From Candidatus Desulfovibrio kirbyi (GTDB taxonomy: Bacteria > Desulfobacterota > Desulfovibrionia > Desulfovibrionales > Desulfovibrionaceae), in NCBI GenBank assembly GCA_013374015.1, contig BLLL01000002.1, forward strand, positions 1 through 64,000: a stretch of 64,000 nt of DNA, read 5' to 3'. Positions 26,128-35,272 of the stretch are shown here, in pieces. The notes below the pieces were generated by a model that was given only the letters and a program-made list of their open reading frames with translations, was not told the DNA's origin and did no database searches. Both the position numbers and the translations under genes were made by a program. The stretch's first letter is position 1; every line of letters begins with the position of its first letter.

Positions 26128-28470
26128 TTATGTTGAGAGTAATCGGCCTCCCCAGACGGCCTGACCAAACGAGATGCCTCCGTCGCCCGGGGGCAGCTTA
26201 TGATGAAAAAGCGGAGTAAGCCCTTGTTTCGTCAAAAATTTTGACAGCAATGCGCCGAGTACGGCGTTGTGCATGACGCCGCCGGAAAGTCCCACAAGGC
26301 GTGTGCCGGCGGTACTGGCGGCTTGTGCTGTCAGAGCGGCAAGCCCGTGAGCCAGATTTACGTGAAAACGGGCTGCAGTGACTGCCGGCGGCGTCCCACG
26401 TTTCTGCGCTTCAAGCACATGCGCGAACAGGTCCGCGCTGTCAAGTTCAAGCAAGCCTTCCCGTTCCGCAACGGCGACGGGCTGAACCACGGCATGGCGC
26501 ACTACGCTCGCATCCGCTGCTTCTTCCAGACAGACAGCGGCTTGCCCTTCATAGGTTGTTGCGAAGCACAGCCCCAACTGAGCGGACACCGCGTCAAACA
26601 GGCGTCCGCAGCTTGAAGTTTGTGGGCTGTGTAGATTTTTTTTCAGCATTTCCCGCACGATGCGGATCGCTTCCAGAGACGGGGCATCGGGAGATGGGGG
26701 GAAACCGTCATTGGCTGCCCCGGCGCGTTTTTGCAGGGCAAGGGCGCACCGCCACGGTTCGTGCGCCGCGCTGTCTCCGCCGGGTAGGGCAAAGGGCGCG
26801 AGGCGTCCCATGCGATGCCAGCGCGCGGCGTTCAAATCCATGAAAAGCAGTTCTCCGCCCCATACCGTAGAGTCCAATCCAAAGCCTGTGCCGTCCAGAC
26901 AAAGCGCCAACGCCGGCATGAGGCAGGCATTTTCAGCTAGGACAGAAGCGGCGTGTGCCGCATGGTGCTGGAGATTCCACACGGGCGCGCCGGCGCGCGC
27001 GGCGCGTTCCCGCGCATACAGGCCGGCGGAAAAATTCGGATGCGCGTCACACACAAAGGCCTGGGGGCATACTTCCAGCAGATTTTCCAGATGCAGCGCG
27101 GCTTGCTCATACCAGGCCAGCGTGGCGGGATTTTCCATATCGCCGATGTGTTGGCTGACAAAGGCGTCGCGACCGCGTGTAAGGCAAAAGGTATTTTTGA
27201 ATTCAGCGCCGGCACCGAACACACAGGGGGCGGTGTGCGGTAGCGGTAGCGGGCGGGGCACATAGCCGCGCGCGCGCCGAAAAAAAAGCGGCGCGCCGGA
27301 AGGGCGCACTGCCAGAACGCTGTCGTCCGCCCGCGCGAGAATATCCCTGTCGTGCAAAAGCCATCCGTCCGCGATATTTTCAAGACGCGCCAGTGCTTCA
27401 CGGTTACTGAGGCAGAGGGGTTCGCCCTTGGCGTTGGCTGAGGTCATCACAAGCGCCGGAGGTGTTTCGGTCAGTCTTGCCAGATGGTCAAAAAGCGCGG
27501 CATGCAACGGCGTTGTTGGTAGCATAAGTCCGATACGACCGGTGTCCGGGGCAATCTCCCGGGGAATCGCCTGTGCCTCATGTGGCAGACGCGGACAGAG
27601 CACAATCGGTTTTTCCGCGCACTGCAGCAGAGCCTCGTGTTCCGGGGTCAAGGTGCAGATCGTGCGGGCTGCGGCCACATCGCGCGTCATCAGGGCAAGG
27701 GGTTTGTGCGGCCGGTCTTTGCGTTGCCTGAGGCGGCCAATCGCCGCTGTATCATAGGCGTCGCACGCCAGTTGGAATCCGCCCAAACCCCTGACTGCGA
27801 GAATATGCCCGGAACACAGCGCGGTCGCGGCACGCGCCAGAGCGTCAGACTGGTTGTCCTCCACAGAAAGGGGCGTTTTCGCGCAGGTGTCCACAAACCA
27901 TACGCGTGGCCCGCAGACGGGACAGGCAATGGGTTGCGCGTGGAATCGCCTGTCATCCGGGTTATTGTATTCGGCGGCGCAGTCCGGGCACAGGGGAAAG
28001 CACTCCATGGTGGTGTTTGCGCGGTCATAGGGGATGGCGCGTGTGATGGTAAAGCGCGGGCCGCAGTTTGTGCAGTTGGTGAACGGATAGGCGAAACGTC
28101 GGTTTGCGGGATCGCGCACGTCGGCAAGGCAGTTTTCGCAAAGCCCGATATCCGGGCTGACAAGCACAGTGTGGCCGGCCCGGGCGAGGCTTGTCAATAT
28201 CACAAAGTCTGATTCGTGCGGGACGGTATCAAGACTATGTTCCGTGAGCGCCGTTAACCGCGCCAGTGGCGGCAGATCCCACTGTAGACGCCGGGCAAAA
28301 CATTCAACAGATCGCACAGCGCCCTGTACTTCCATTCGCACGCCGTCCGAGGTATTGCGTACCGATCCCGTAAGGCCGGAATCGCGTGCCAGCCGGTACA
28401 CAAAGGGACGAAATCCCACACCCTGCACCCTCCCTGAGGCGATAAACGCGCGGCGCACTGTTTGCGGCAT
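26128..28470 (-). CDS. hypF: Carbamoyltransferase HypF (hydrogenase maturation)
   Basis: Makes the thiocarbamate used to build the CN ligands of [NiFe]-hydrogenases, transferring carbamoyl from carbamoyl phosphate to HypE. Domains in order: acylphosphatase (GRVQGVGFRP near residue 13), two C-x2-C...C-x2-C zinc fingers (CENC...CTNC, CPDC...CPVC), a YrdC/Sua5 domain (about 200-380) and a Kae1-like carbamoyltransferase with HHAAH. At 780 residues it is complete. ATG 28470 starts the conserved domain; a TTG at 28524 would add 18 residues. No other hyp genes are near. Confidence 0.93.
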   Translation of the reverse strand: MPQTVRRAFIASGRVQGVGFRPFVYRLARDSGLTGSVRNTSDGVRMEVQGAVRSVECFARRLQWDLPPLARLTALTEHSLDTVPHESDFVILTSLARAGHTVLVSPDIGLCENCLADVRDPANRRFAYPFTNCTNCGPRFTITRAIPYDRANTTMECFPLCPDCAAEYNNPDDRRFHAQPIACPVCGPRVWFVDTCAKTPLSVEDNQSDALARAATALCSGHILAVRGLGGFQLACDAYDTAAIGRLRQRKDRPHKPLALMTRDVAAARTICTLTPEHEALLQCAEKPIVLCPRLPHEAQAIPREIAPDTGRIGLMLPTTPLHAALFDHLARLTETPPALVMTSANAKGEPLCLSNREALARLENIADGWLLHDRDILARADDSVLAVRPSGAPLFFRRARGYVPRPLPLPHTAPCVFGAGAEFKNTFCLTRGRDAFVSQHIGDMENPATLAWYEQAALHLENLLEVCPQAFVCDAHPNFSAGLYARERAARAGAPVWNLQHHAAHAASVLAENACLMPALALCLDGTGFGLDSTVWGGELLFMDLNAARWHRMGRLAPFALPGGDSAAHEPWRCALALQKRAGAANDGFPPSPDAPSLEAIRIVREMLKKNLHSPQTSSCGRLFDAVSAQLGLCFATTYEGQAAVCLEEAADASVVRHAVVQPVAVAEREGLLELDSADLFAHVLEAQKRGTPPAVTAARFHVNLAHGLAALTAQAASTAGTRLVGLSGGVMHNAVLGALLSKFLTKQGLTPLFHHKLPPGDGGISFGQAVWGGRLLST

Positions 28471-28495
28471 GTCCAGGAGGCGTCCGTATGCCGCG

Positions 28496-29479
28496 CTATG
28501 GGGATTGTGTGGCGTGCGCGCCAACAGAAAAATAGTCCATCGTCAGGTCGGTAATGTCCAGATAGTAGGGCAGGGTAAAAACCACAGCGACAAGAAACGC
28601 TGTGACAAGCGCAAATTTGTGCCGCAGAGGCGTTTTGGCTCGGCACACGATTGTCCAGATGAGGGCTGGCAACAGCCACAACAGCAGCCGCACTGTCTGC
28701 TCCACAGCGTTACCGGCGCTGAATCCGTTTGGCTGCTGATATATCAGGACAGCACTGGAAATGAGCAGGACGATCCACAGCGCTGCCCAGGTATTACGCG
28801 CCCATGCGGCGCACCAGAGGATCATGGCGGTGTAGTAGTCCCGGCCAAAATCCTCGTATCTGCGACGGCACAGAAGCCACAGCGCGCCGGATGCGCCCGA
28901 CATGGCGAGCATAAGCAAGGGCGTATAGGACAGCGCGTTCCAGAAAGGCGAGCGCCAGTCCGGTAAAAAAAGGATATCCGGCGCATAGGAGCTTGCGCCC
29001 GAATCCGTGAGAGCTGTCAGGCAACGTGCGGCGGCAAGCGCCGTCAGCAGGGCGGCCAATCCCTGCAGCGCCCCCAGCAGGCTTATGAGCGCATGGGCAA
29101 CAGGGTATGCTGCAAGAAATTTCCACAGCGCATACGAGAAACTGATGAACAGTACGCCCGCGCCCAGAAAAATCCAGCACGCTTCAGTAACGATTGTCTG
29201 CGGGGGAAGAGCGCCCGGGGCATCCAGCGTGAGAGAGAGCCAGACGCGCCCGCCTGTCAGCAGAAGCCAGCCCAGAACAAGTCCCAGGCATGCGAGCTGT
29301 TTTGCGCATTTGTCATAGGCCGCGCGTCCTGTTCTGAGAAAGAGCAGTTTTGCCGCGGCTGACAGAAACCCTGTGCCGGCAAAAGCCAGCAGGGCGGACA
29401 AGGGAATAATGATGCCAGCGATGTCGACGGTCAGGCGCAGCCAAGGGGTGGCGTTCAAAAATGTGGTGACAGTGTTCAT
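28496..29479 (-). CDS. Polytopic membrane protein of unknown function
   Basis: A 327-residue protein with about eight transmembrane segments, rich in Leu, Ala and Trp. It carries no lipobox, cysteine clusters or obvious catalytic motif. A few conserved-looking polar positions lie in loops (TGGRVW, RRRYEDFGRDYY, ARNTW). Topology is reminiscent of small cytochrome-associated membrane anchors, but no haem-ligand pattern is convincing. It ends just upstream of hypF and may be co-transcribed. Confidence 0.75.
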   Translation of the reverse strand: MNTVTTFLNATPWLRLTVDIAGIIIPLSALLAFAGTGFLSAAAKLLFLRTGRAAYDKCAKQLACLGLVLGWLLLTGGRVWLSLTLDAPGALPPQTIVTEACWIFLGAGVLFISFSYALWKFLAAYPVAHALISLLGALQGLAALLTALAAARCLTALTDSGASSYAPDILFLPDWRSPFWNALSYTPLLMLAMSGASGALWLLCRRRYEDFGRDYYTAMILWCAAWARNTWAALWIVLLISSAVLIYQQPNGFSAGNAVEQTVRLLLWLLPALIWTIVCRAKTPLRHKFALVTAFLVAVVFTLPYYLDITDLTMDYFSVGAHATQSP

Positions 29480-29647
29480 CAGGTTTCTTTACTAAATGGG
29501 AACGCCGCCTGTCTACTCCGAAAATTCAGAAAATTCAGAGGAACGCCGTTTCGTTTCTTCAGGCGATTATGAAAGCCGTGACAGGTTGCTGGACGCCTGT
29601 CTGTTGTTTTACTATTGATTGAAAAACATTTTTATATGAGGTGGCGT

Positions 29648-30517
29648 ATGCGGTGTCATTTGTTGCAAACTGCGATAGTTGGAGTGTGTTTGGCAGGATG
29701 TTTGACAGGCTGTGGCGCGTCCAATGCCGGTCAGCCGATGGGAAAGGAGAATGTCGGAGCGAGCGCCGCGCCTGCATATTCCACGGTGGCGGGCAAAGGA
29801 GCCAATGCTTTTAATCCTTATATGCGCGAGCGTCTCCCCAATGTGCGGGGACATTCGGTCGCCGGAGCGCAGATGTTGCAACAAATGGGCGCCAGCGTGC
29901 AACGTATTGAAAAAGAAGCCACCCACAGGACGCACTGGCGTCAGGAACTGTACCCTGTTGTCTTTGGCGATCCGAAAGCTCCTCATGAAATTCTGGTTCT
30001 ACTTGACTTTGCGTCGCCGCAGAGCGAGGCGGTGTGGCAGGCCGTGGTTGAGGCTGGCCATTCTCTGACGCCCGCGCAGGCAAAGATTGTGATTTTTGGC
30101 AAAAACAGGGAAATTTATGGCACAGATCTTATGGGGTTGGCCATCTGGCTCACGTATTCGCGGCAAGGGCAGGCAATGCCCTTTTTGAGCCATGCCCTGT
30201 CCCGCTGGAACGCGGTCAAGGCGGGACAAAAGCGTGCGCGCGGCAGCGCTGCACCCTTCAGAAACGAATACGACGCCACAGTACATGCGTCAGACTATCC
30301 TATCCATTACGAATACCTGAAAAAGTTGCGTCCGCCTGTGCCCCTGTACGACGAGGCTGACCTGTCACGGCAGTTTTATGACGCTGGCAACGTGAATATG
30401 TATCAGGCCATGCAGATCAGCGTGTACTACAATGTCAGCGCGTTGCCCGCCGTCATTGTGGACGGGCGCGTGCTGGCATCGGTTTCCGCAAGAACGGTGC
30501 TTGACGGTTTGCGATAA
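29648..30517 (+). CDS. Thioredoxin-fold (DsbA-like) lipoprotein without CxxC
   Basis: A 289-residue protein. ATG 29648 has GAGG six bases upstream. The signal peptide ends in two overlapping lipobox options (CLAGC, Cys18, or CLTGC, Cys22). The second half has the DsbA/thioredoxin pattern: a strand, FGDPKAPHEILVLLDF, and a later cis-proline loop (SALPAVIVDG). At the place of the catalytic CxxC it reads SPQS, so disulfide chemistry is not expected. It may be a binding or chaperone derivative. Confidence 0.8.
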   Translation: MRCHLLQTAIVGVCLAGCLTGCGASNAGQPMGKENVGASAAPAYSTVAGKGANAFNPYMRERLPNVRGHSVAGAQMLQQMGASVQRIEKEATHRTHWRQELYPVVFGDPKAPHEILVLLDFASPQSEAVWQAVVEAGHSLTPAQAKIVIFGKNREIYGTDLMGLAIWLTYSRQGQAMPFLSHALSRWNAVKAGQKRARGSAAPFRNEYDATVHASDYPIHYEYLKKLRPPVPLYDEADLSRQFYDAGNVNMYQAMQISVYYNVSALPAVIVDGRVLASVSARTVLDGLR

Positions 30518-30674
30518 GCTTTGTTTAGGAAGTATCCATAACTAACGTCGATTTTTCTTAAAGCGATAATTGCCCCTAGGGATTAGAAGCCCTCGCGGAA
30601 AACAAACGGAAATCTTCGATTTGTCTGATTCGGAAGAGTTGATAGTGCCCTACTTGGCGGCGGGACGTTTTCAC

Positions 30675-30704
30675 TTGCTCCAAACCCCGTTCAGAGTATA
30701 TAGT
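30675..30704 (+). promoter_or_regulatory. Putative promoter of the HD/nucleotidyltransferase-like gene
   Basis: TTGCTC (30675-30680) and TATAGT (30699-30704) are spaced by 18 bases and lie 28 bases before ATG 30732. Read by eye; no experimental support. Confidence 0.4.
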
Positions 30705-30731
30705 GAAAAAAATGTGCAAGGAGCGCTACGC

Positions 30732-32063
30732 ATGCAACAAGCGATCAAAGAGGCCATCACGATTTGCAAGACGCTGTTGCGCAACGGCTACGATGCCTAT
30801 GTGATCAACGCGCCGTTGCAAGAACAACTGCTGCTCAAAGCCCAGAGTCCTGATGTGGATATTGCCTGCGAGTCGAATGTGGACACGCTGATCAAGCTGT
30901 TCCCCAAGGCGCGGGCGGACACTGAAACGCAGGCTCTGGCGGAACTTGAGGAAAACGGCATTCGTTTTTGTTTCTATCCTCTGGAAACTGCTGAAGCCCC
31001 GCATCCGGAGCTGTTGTTGCTGCGCATAACGCCCGGTATGGCGCAGCGCATGGATCCGGCCAGGCGTTTGCAGCTGCATATCACCGGTTTTGGCAGTCCA
31101 ACGCCGGACGCCAACGTCTATGCCGGCTTTGAGGACTTCAAAACGGGAATCGTCCAGCTTGCCGGGCTGCCGGACGAAACGCTACACCACAATTATCTTT
31201 TGGCTGTCAGGGCATTGCGGTTCGCTGCCAATTTTGATCTTCCCCTTGCTCCCAATACACGACTTGCCATTGTGCGCGCTTCGACACGGGTGCTTGAGTA
31301 TGTTTCCGCCACAGACATTATGAATGAATGGCGGCAGGTAACCGCGGAATCCGTCTACCGTTTTGTCCGCCTGCTGCACGACGTGCACATTCTTCAGGGG
31401 CTTGTTCCGGAAGTGGCCGCGCTTTCCTGCATATGTCAGCGGCGCCATGACGGGAGCGAGGAGGAAACCGTTTTTGCGCATACGCTGAACTGCGTGCGTT
31501 ACTACCCGGAAGAAGATTTTCACTATGACTGGCTGGGCACAATGGCCATGTTGTTTCACGATGTGGGCAAGCTGTTTACCGGTGAATTTTTTAACGGGCA
31601 GTGGAATTATTATCAGCATCACCGCGTGGGCGCGAAGGTTACGCGCAAGATACTGCGGCGGCTGCATTTTGCTCCGGAAGACATTGATCTGATCTGTCAT
31701 CTGGTCAACAACCATATGCGGTTTCATTTTATGCTGACGGATCGCGGGCTTCGCCGCTTCAAGGGACTGGACGAATATCCCAGGCTGATCGCCATGACGC
31801 GCGCGGATTTGCGCGCCGGCAACGGTAGTTACACCTCCTTTAATCACAATCTGAAGTATCTGGGCAGGGCGGAAACTCCTGAGCAGATGCTTGAGCCTCT
31901 CCTGAACGGCAATGAGATCATGCAGGAAACGCAACTCAGCCCCGGCCCGCTTGTCGGCGTCATCCGCGAAGCCCTGCTGCAAGCGCAGATTGCCGGCAAA
32001 ATACCTGACCGTGAAGCGGCGATCACATTTGTAAAAACATACGCGCTCAGGGCTGTTGGGTAG
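30732..32063 (+). CDS. tRNA nucleotidyltransferase/poly(A) polymerase-like protein with HD domain
   Basis: A 443-residue protein. ATG 30732 has an excellent AAGGAG site eight bases away; a longer frame from TTG 30570 is less likely. It follows the layout of class II CCA-adding enzymes: nucleotidyltransferase head (SPDVDIACESN with D-x-D), RNA-binding neck (HNYLLAVRALRFAANFDL), then an HD domain (HTLNCVRYY...MLFHDVGK, YYQHHRVGA). The usual GGxVRD loop is replaced by VINAPLQEQLL, so nucleotide transfer may be altered or lost. It may be a hydrolase or specialised RNA enzyme. Confidence 0.8.
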   Translation: MQQAIKEAITICKTLLRNGYDAYVINAPLQEQLLLKAQSPDVDIACESNVDTLIKLFPKARADTETQALAELEENGIRFCFYPLETAEAPHPELLLLRITPGMAQRMDPARRLQLHITGFGSPTPDANVYAGFEDFKTGIVQLAGLPDETLHHNYLLAVRALRFAANFDLPLAPNTRLAIVRASTRVLEYVSATDIMNEWRQVTAESVYRFVRLLHDVHILQGLVPEVAALSCICQRRHDGSEEETVFAHTLNCVRYYPEEDFHYDWLGTMAMLFHDVGKLFTGEFFNGQWNYYQHHRVGAKVTRKILRRLHFAPEDIDLICHLVNNHMRFHFMLTDRGLRRFKGLDEYPRLIAMTRADLRAGNGSYTSFNHNLKYLGRAETPEQMLEPLLNGNEIMQETQLSPGPLVGVIREALLQAQIAGKIPDREAAITFVKTYALRAVG

Positions 32064-32104
32064 CTCTTCAGGTCGCGCGGTTTCTTGCCTTTAACGGAGT
32101 GTAT

Positions 32105-33547
32105 TTACACCATATCCTCAGTCAGCCGTATGCGCCGTGCCGCAGCTGTTTCGTCAAAACGCCGCGCGGGCAGTGTGGTCGGCGTTTCGGCAAGCGCGTG
32201 GGGATTGTCCCTGCCACGGGAGACAATATCGCGCAATGCTTCCACATAGGCATCCAGCGTTTCCTTGCTCTCTGTTTCTGTGGGTTCGGTCATAAGGCAT
32301 TCTTTGACAATTAGCGGAAAATAGATGGTAGGCGCGTGAAAGCCGCGATCAAGCAGGGCCTTGGCAATGTCAAGAGCGTGCATACCCTCGGGCGCGGACG
32401 CCACAAATTCGTGTGCGCACAGCCTGCTGAAAGGGATGTCCAGCACATCTTCAAGACGTTTTTTCAGATAGTTGGCATTCAGTACCGCGTATTCGGCAAC
32501 ACGTTCCAGCCCTTCGCCGCCCAGACGCAGAATGTAGGCCAGAGCTTTGACGGTTACGCCGAAGTTGCCGTAAAAAGGAGCGATATGTCCGATGGACTGC
32601 GGCAAAGCGTCGTTGAGTCGGTAGTTGCCGTCCGGTTGTTTTTCCACACGCGGCACGGGCAAAAATGGCATAAGGCGCGCGTTTACGCCGACAGGGCCTG
32701 AGCCGGGGCCGCCGCCGCCGTGCGGCGTGCCGAAGGTTTTGTGCGGATTTAGGTGCACTACGTCAAATCCGGCATCGCCCACGCGCATTTTTCCCAGAAT
32801 GGCGTTCATGTTCGCGCCGTCGTAGTAGAGCAGGGCGTCAATGTCGTGCAGTTGCCGCACAATCGCGGGCAAATGCGTTTCCATCAGGCCAAGGGTGTTC
32901 GGGCAGGTCATCATCAAACCCGCCACATTGTCATTGTGCGCGGCAATGGCGTCCGCCAGCGCCTGCGGGTCCACCATGCCGTCACGCGATTCAATATTGA
33001 CGATGTCAAAGCCCGCAAGCGCCGCTGAGGCCGGGTTGGTTCCGTGGGCCGAATCCGGGATGATCAGAACGCGCCTGGAGCGTCCTTTTGCCTTGTGGTA
33101 AGCCGCTATCAGGCTTATGCCCGCAAATTCGCCATTTGCCCCGGCCATGGGTTGCAGGCTGAATGCTTCCATGCCGGTGATTTCGCACAGCAGACGCTCT
33201 GTTTCGTAAAGACAGCGTAGCGCGCCTTGGGCGCGACCGGCGTCTCCAAGTTGGGCTAGCAACGGGTGTAGCTGGGTAAAGCCGGGCAGAGCGGCAACAT
33301 ATTCCGTAAATTTTGGATTGTACTTCATGGTACAGGAGCCAAGCGGGTAAAAATTGGCGTCCACATTGAAGTTTTGTTTTGAGAGATTGGTGAAGTGGCG
33401 CACAATGTCCAGTTCCGAGCATTCGGGAAGACGCGGTGGGCGGGCGCGCAAGAGGGTCGCCGGCAGCATGGCTGAAGCGGTGGGTGCCTGTGATTCGATC
33501 ACAGCGGCACAGCGTCCCGGGGCTGATTTGGCAAAGATGGTGTTCAC
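32105..33547 (-). CDS. gcvPB: Glycine dehydrogenase (decarboxylating) subunit 2
   Basis: A 480-residue PLP-bearing half of the split P protein of the glycine cleavage system, which decarboxylates glycine and passes the aminomethyl group to lipoyl-GcvH. The PLP lysine lies in HLNPHKTFGTPHGGGGPG. Length is typical of the two-subunit form. The start overlaps the end of gcvPA by four bases (ATGA). Last gene of the gcv operon; converges on the HD nucleotidyltransferase gene. Confidence 0.95.
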   Translation of the reverse strand: MNTIFAKSAPGRCAAVIESQAPTASAMLPATLLRARPPRLPECSELDIVRHFTNLSKQNFNVDANFYPLGSCTMKYNPKFTEYVAALPGFTQLHPLLAQLGDAGRAQGALRCLYETERLLCEITGMEAFSLQPMAGANGEFAGISLIAAYHKAKGRSRRVLIIPDSAHGTNPASAALAGFDIVNIESRDGMVDPQALADAIAAHNDNVAGLMMTCPNTLGLMETHLPAIVRQLHDIDALLYYDGANMNAILGKMRVGDAGFDVVHLNPHKTFGTPHGGGGPGSGPVGVNARLMPFLPVPRVEKQPDGNYRLNDALPQSIGHIAPFYGNFGVTVKALAYILRLGGEGLERVAEYAVLNANYLKKRLEDVLDIPFSRLCAHEFVASAPEGMHALDIAKALLDRGFHAPTIYFPLIVKECLMTEPTETESKETLDAYVEALRDIVSRGRDNPHALAETPTTLPARRFDETAAARRIRLTEDMV

Positions 33548-34863
33548 AGCAGCCCTCCCGTCGCTTCAATCATACTGTCAATCTGGGCGCGGCTGTTGAC
33601 TTCCGTGCACGAAAGCAGCAACACATTGTTCATGCCCGCGTAGTGGCGGGCTACAGGGTACCCCGGTACGCAGCCTTTAAGCGCGGCAACAAATTTTTCC
33701 GCCGGCAGGGGCAGGCGCAGGGCGACTTCCGCGGCAAAGGGCAGGGTGTTGAGTCGTTCGACACGTTTGAAGGAGGTGAAGCGTTCCACAGCATACCGGG
33801 CAAGGTCCATATTGTGTTCCGCAAGGCGGCACAGCCCGCGAGGGCCGAGCAGACAGAGATATATCAGGGCGCGCAGGGCACAGAGCGCCTGATTCGAGCA
33901 GATATTGGACGTGGCTTTGGCGCGGCGGATATGCTGTTCGCGCGCCTGCAGCGTCAACACATAGCCTGTTTTCCCGTCCCTGTCTTCGGCGCGTCCCACA
34001 ATACGGCCGGGAAACTGGCGAATATGTTCTTTGCGGCATGTCATAAGCCCAAGCCAGGGGCCGCCGAAATTGAGCGGCTGACCAAGGCTTTGACCTTCGG
34101 CAACGGCAATGTCCGCGCCCATTTCTCCCGGTGTTTTCAGCACGGACTGCATAATGGGGTAGACGGAGATAATGCCTAGCGCCCTGTGGGCGCGGGCAGC
34201 GGCAAAGACATCCGTATAGTCGGCCGGCACGCCGAAAAAATTGGGATTTTGGACAATGACGGCTGCCGTGCCGTTGTCCACGGCGGCGGACAGTGCCGCA
34301 AGATTGCTTGCGCCGTTGGTTTGCGGCACTGTTTTGACGTCAATGTCAAGGCCGGCAAGATAGGTGTTCAGCATCCGCCGCCAAAAGGGGTTGACGGCTT
34401 CGTCCACCACCAGTGTATTTTTTTTTGTGACGCGCGCAGCTGTCATGGCCGCCTCAAAAATGGCGGAACCGCCGTCGTAGACAGAGGCATTGGCGCAGTC
34501 CATTTCAAACAGACGACTTATGGCCGTCTGAAATTCAAAAATGGCCTGCAGGGTGCCCTGAGAGCATTCCGCCTGATAGGGAGTGTACGCCGTGTAAAAT
34601 TCTGAGCGTCCGGCCAGCGCGTCCACAGCCTTGGGAATGTCGTGGGCATAAAAACCCGCGCCCAGAAAGGAAACAGCGTCCGTGCGATTTTTTGCCGCAA
34701 GCATCTCAAACAGGGCGCAGACTTCCGCTTCGCTTTGCCCCTTGGGCAGATTGAAGTGTTTTGGAAGCATGGCGATATCTGCAAAAAGATCGTCTGTGCC
34801 GCGTACGCCCACAACATCAAGCATTTCCCGCAGTTCCTGGGGTGTGTGAGGAATATAGGGCAT
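33544..34863 (-). CDS. gcvPA: Glycine dehydrogenase (decarboxylating) subunit 1
   Basis: A 439-residue partner of GcvPB. Family blocks visible: YTAYTPYQAECSQGTLQAIFEFQT, then DGGSAIFEAAMTA, and MTCRKEHIRQFPGRIVG. The subunit lacks the PLP lysine, as expected. ATG 34863 has an AAGGAAG site. Lies 12 bases after gcvH and overlaps gcvPB. Confidence 0.95.
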   Translation of the reverse strand: MPYIPHTPQELREMLDVVGVRGTDDLFADIAMLPKHFNLPKGQSEAEVCALFEMLAAKNRTDAVSFLGAGFYAHDIPKAVDALAGRSEFYTAYTPYQAECSQGTLQAIFEFQTAISRLFEMDCANASVYDGGSAIFEAAMTAARVTKKNTLVVDEAVNPFWRRMLNTYLAGLDIDVKTVPQTNGASNLAALSAAVDNGTAAVIVQNPNFFGVPADYTDVFAAARAHRALGIISVYPIMQSVLKTPGEMGADIAVAEGQSLGQPLNFGGPWLGLMTCRKEHIRQFPGRIVGRAEDRDGKTGYVLTLQAREQHIRRAKATSNICSNQALCALRALIYLCLLGPRGLCRLAEHNMDLARYAVERFTSFKRVERLNTLPFAAEVALRLPLPAEKFVAALKGCVPGYPVARHYAGMNNVLLLSCTEVNSRAQIDSMIEATGGLL

Positions 34864-34875
34864 GAGGCTTCCTTT

Positions 34876-35259
34876 TTATTTTTCTGTAGCGCAGAATACG
34901 TCATACCCTGCGGCGTCCATCAGTGTATCGGGTTTGGCGGTCAGTTCAATGCGCGCTATCCAGCCCTTGCCGTAGGGTGAGGTATTCAAAAGTTCTGGCG
35001 CGTCTTCAAGGGCTGTGTTTACGGCTGTCACCGTCCCGTCGGCCGGCGCCACAAGGTCGCTTGCGGCCTTGACCGATTCTACGGAGCCAAAGGTCTGTCC
35101 GGCCTGAAACGCGCTGCCGATGTCCGGAAGTTCAACGTATGTGATGTCGCCGAGCGCGTCCTGGGCAAAGCGGGTGATGCCGACAACGGCTTCCTGACCT
35201 TCCACTCTGAGCCATTCGTGAGTGTCGCTGTAGAGAAGTTCCGCAGGATTGATGGGCAT
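34876..35259 (-). CDS. gcvH: Glycine cleavage system H protein
   Basis: A 127-residue lipoyl carrier that shuttles the aminomethyl intermediate between P, T and L proteins. The lipoylated lysine is in GSVESVKAASDLVAPADG. The N-terminal HEWLRVEGQEAVVGITRFAQ is canonical. A strong AAGGAGG site precedes the ATG. LplA, encoded upstream, is the likely lipoylating enzyme. Confidence 0.96.
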   Translation of the reverse strand: MPINPAELLYSDTHEWLRVEGQEAVVGITRFAQDALGDITYVELPDIGSAFQAGQTFGSVESVKAASDLVAPADGTVTAVNTALEDAPELLNTSPYGKGWIARIELTAKPDTLMDAAGYDVFCATEK

Positions 35260-35272
35260 GGGGAGCGCCTCC

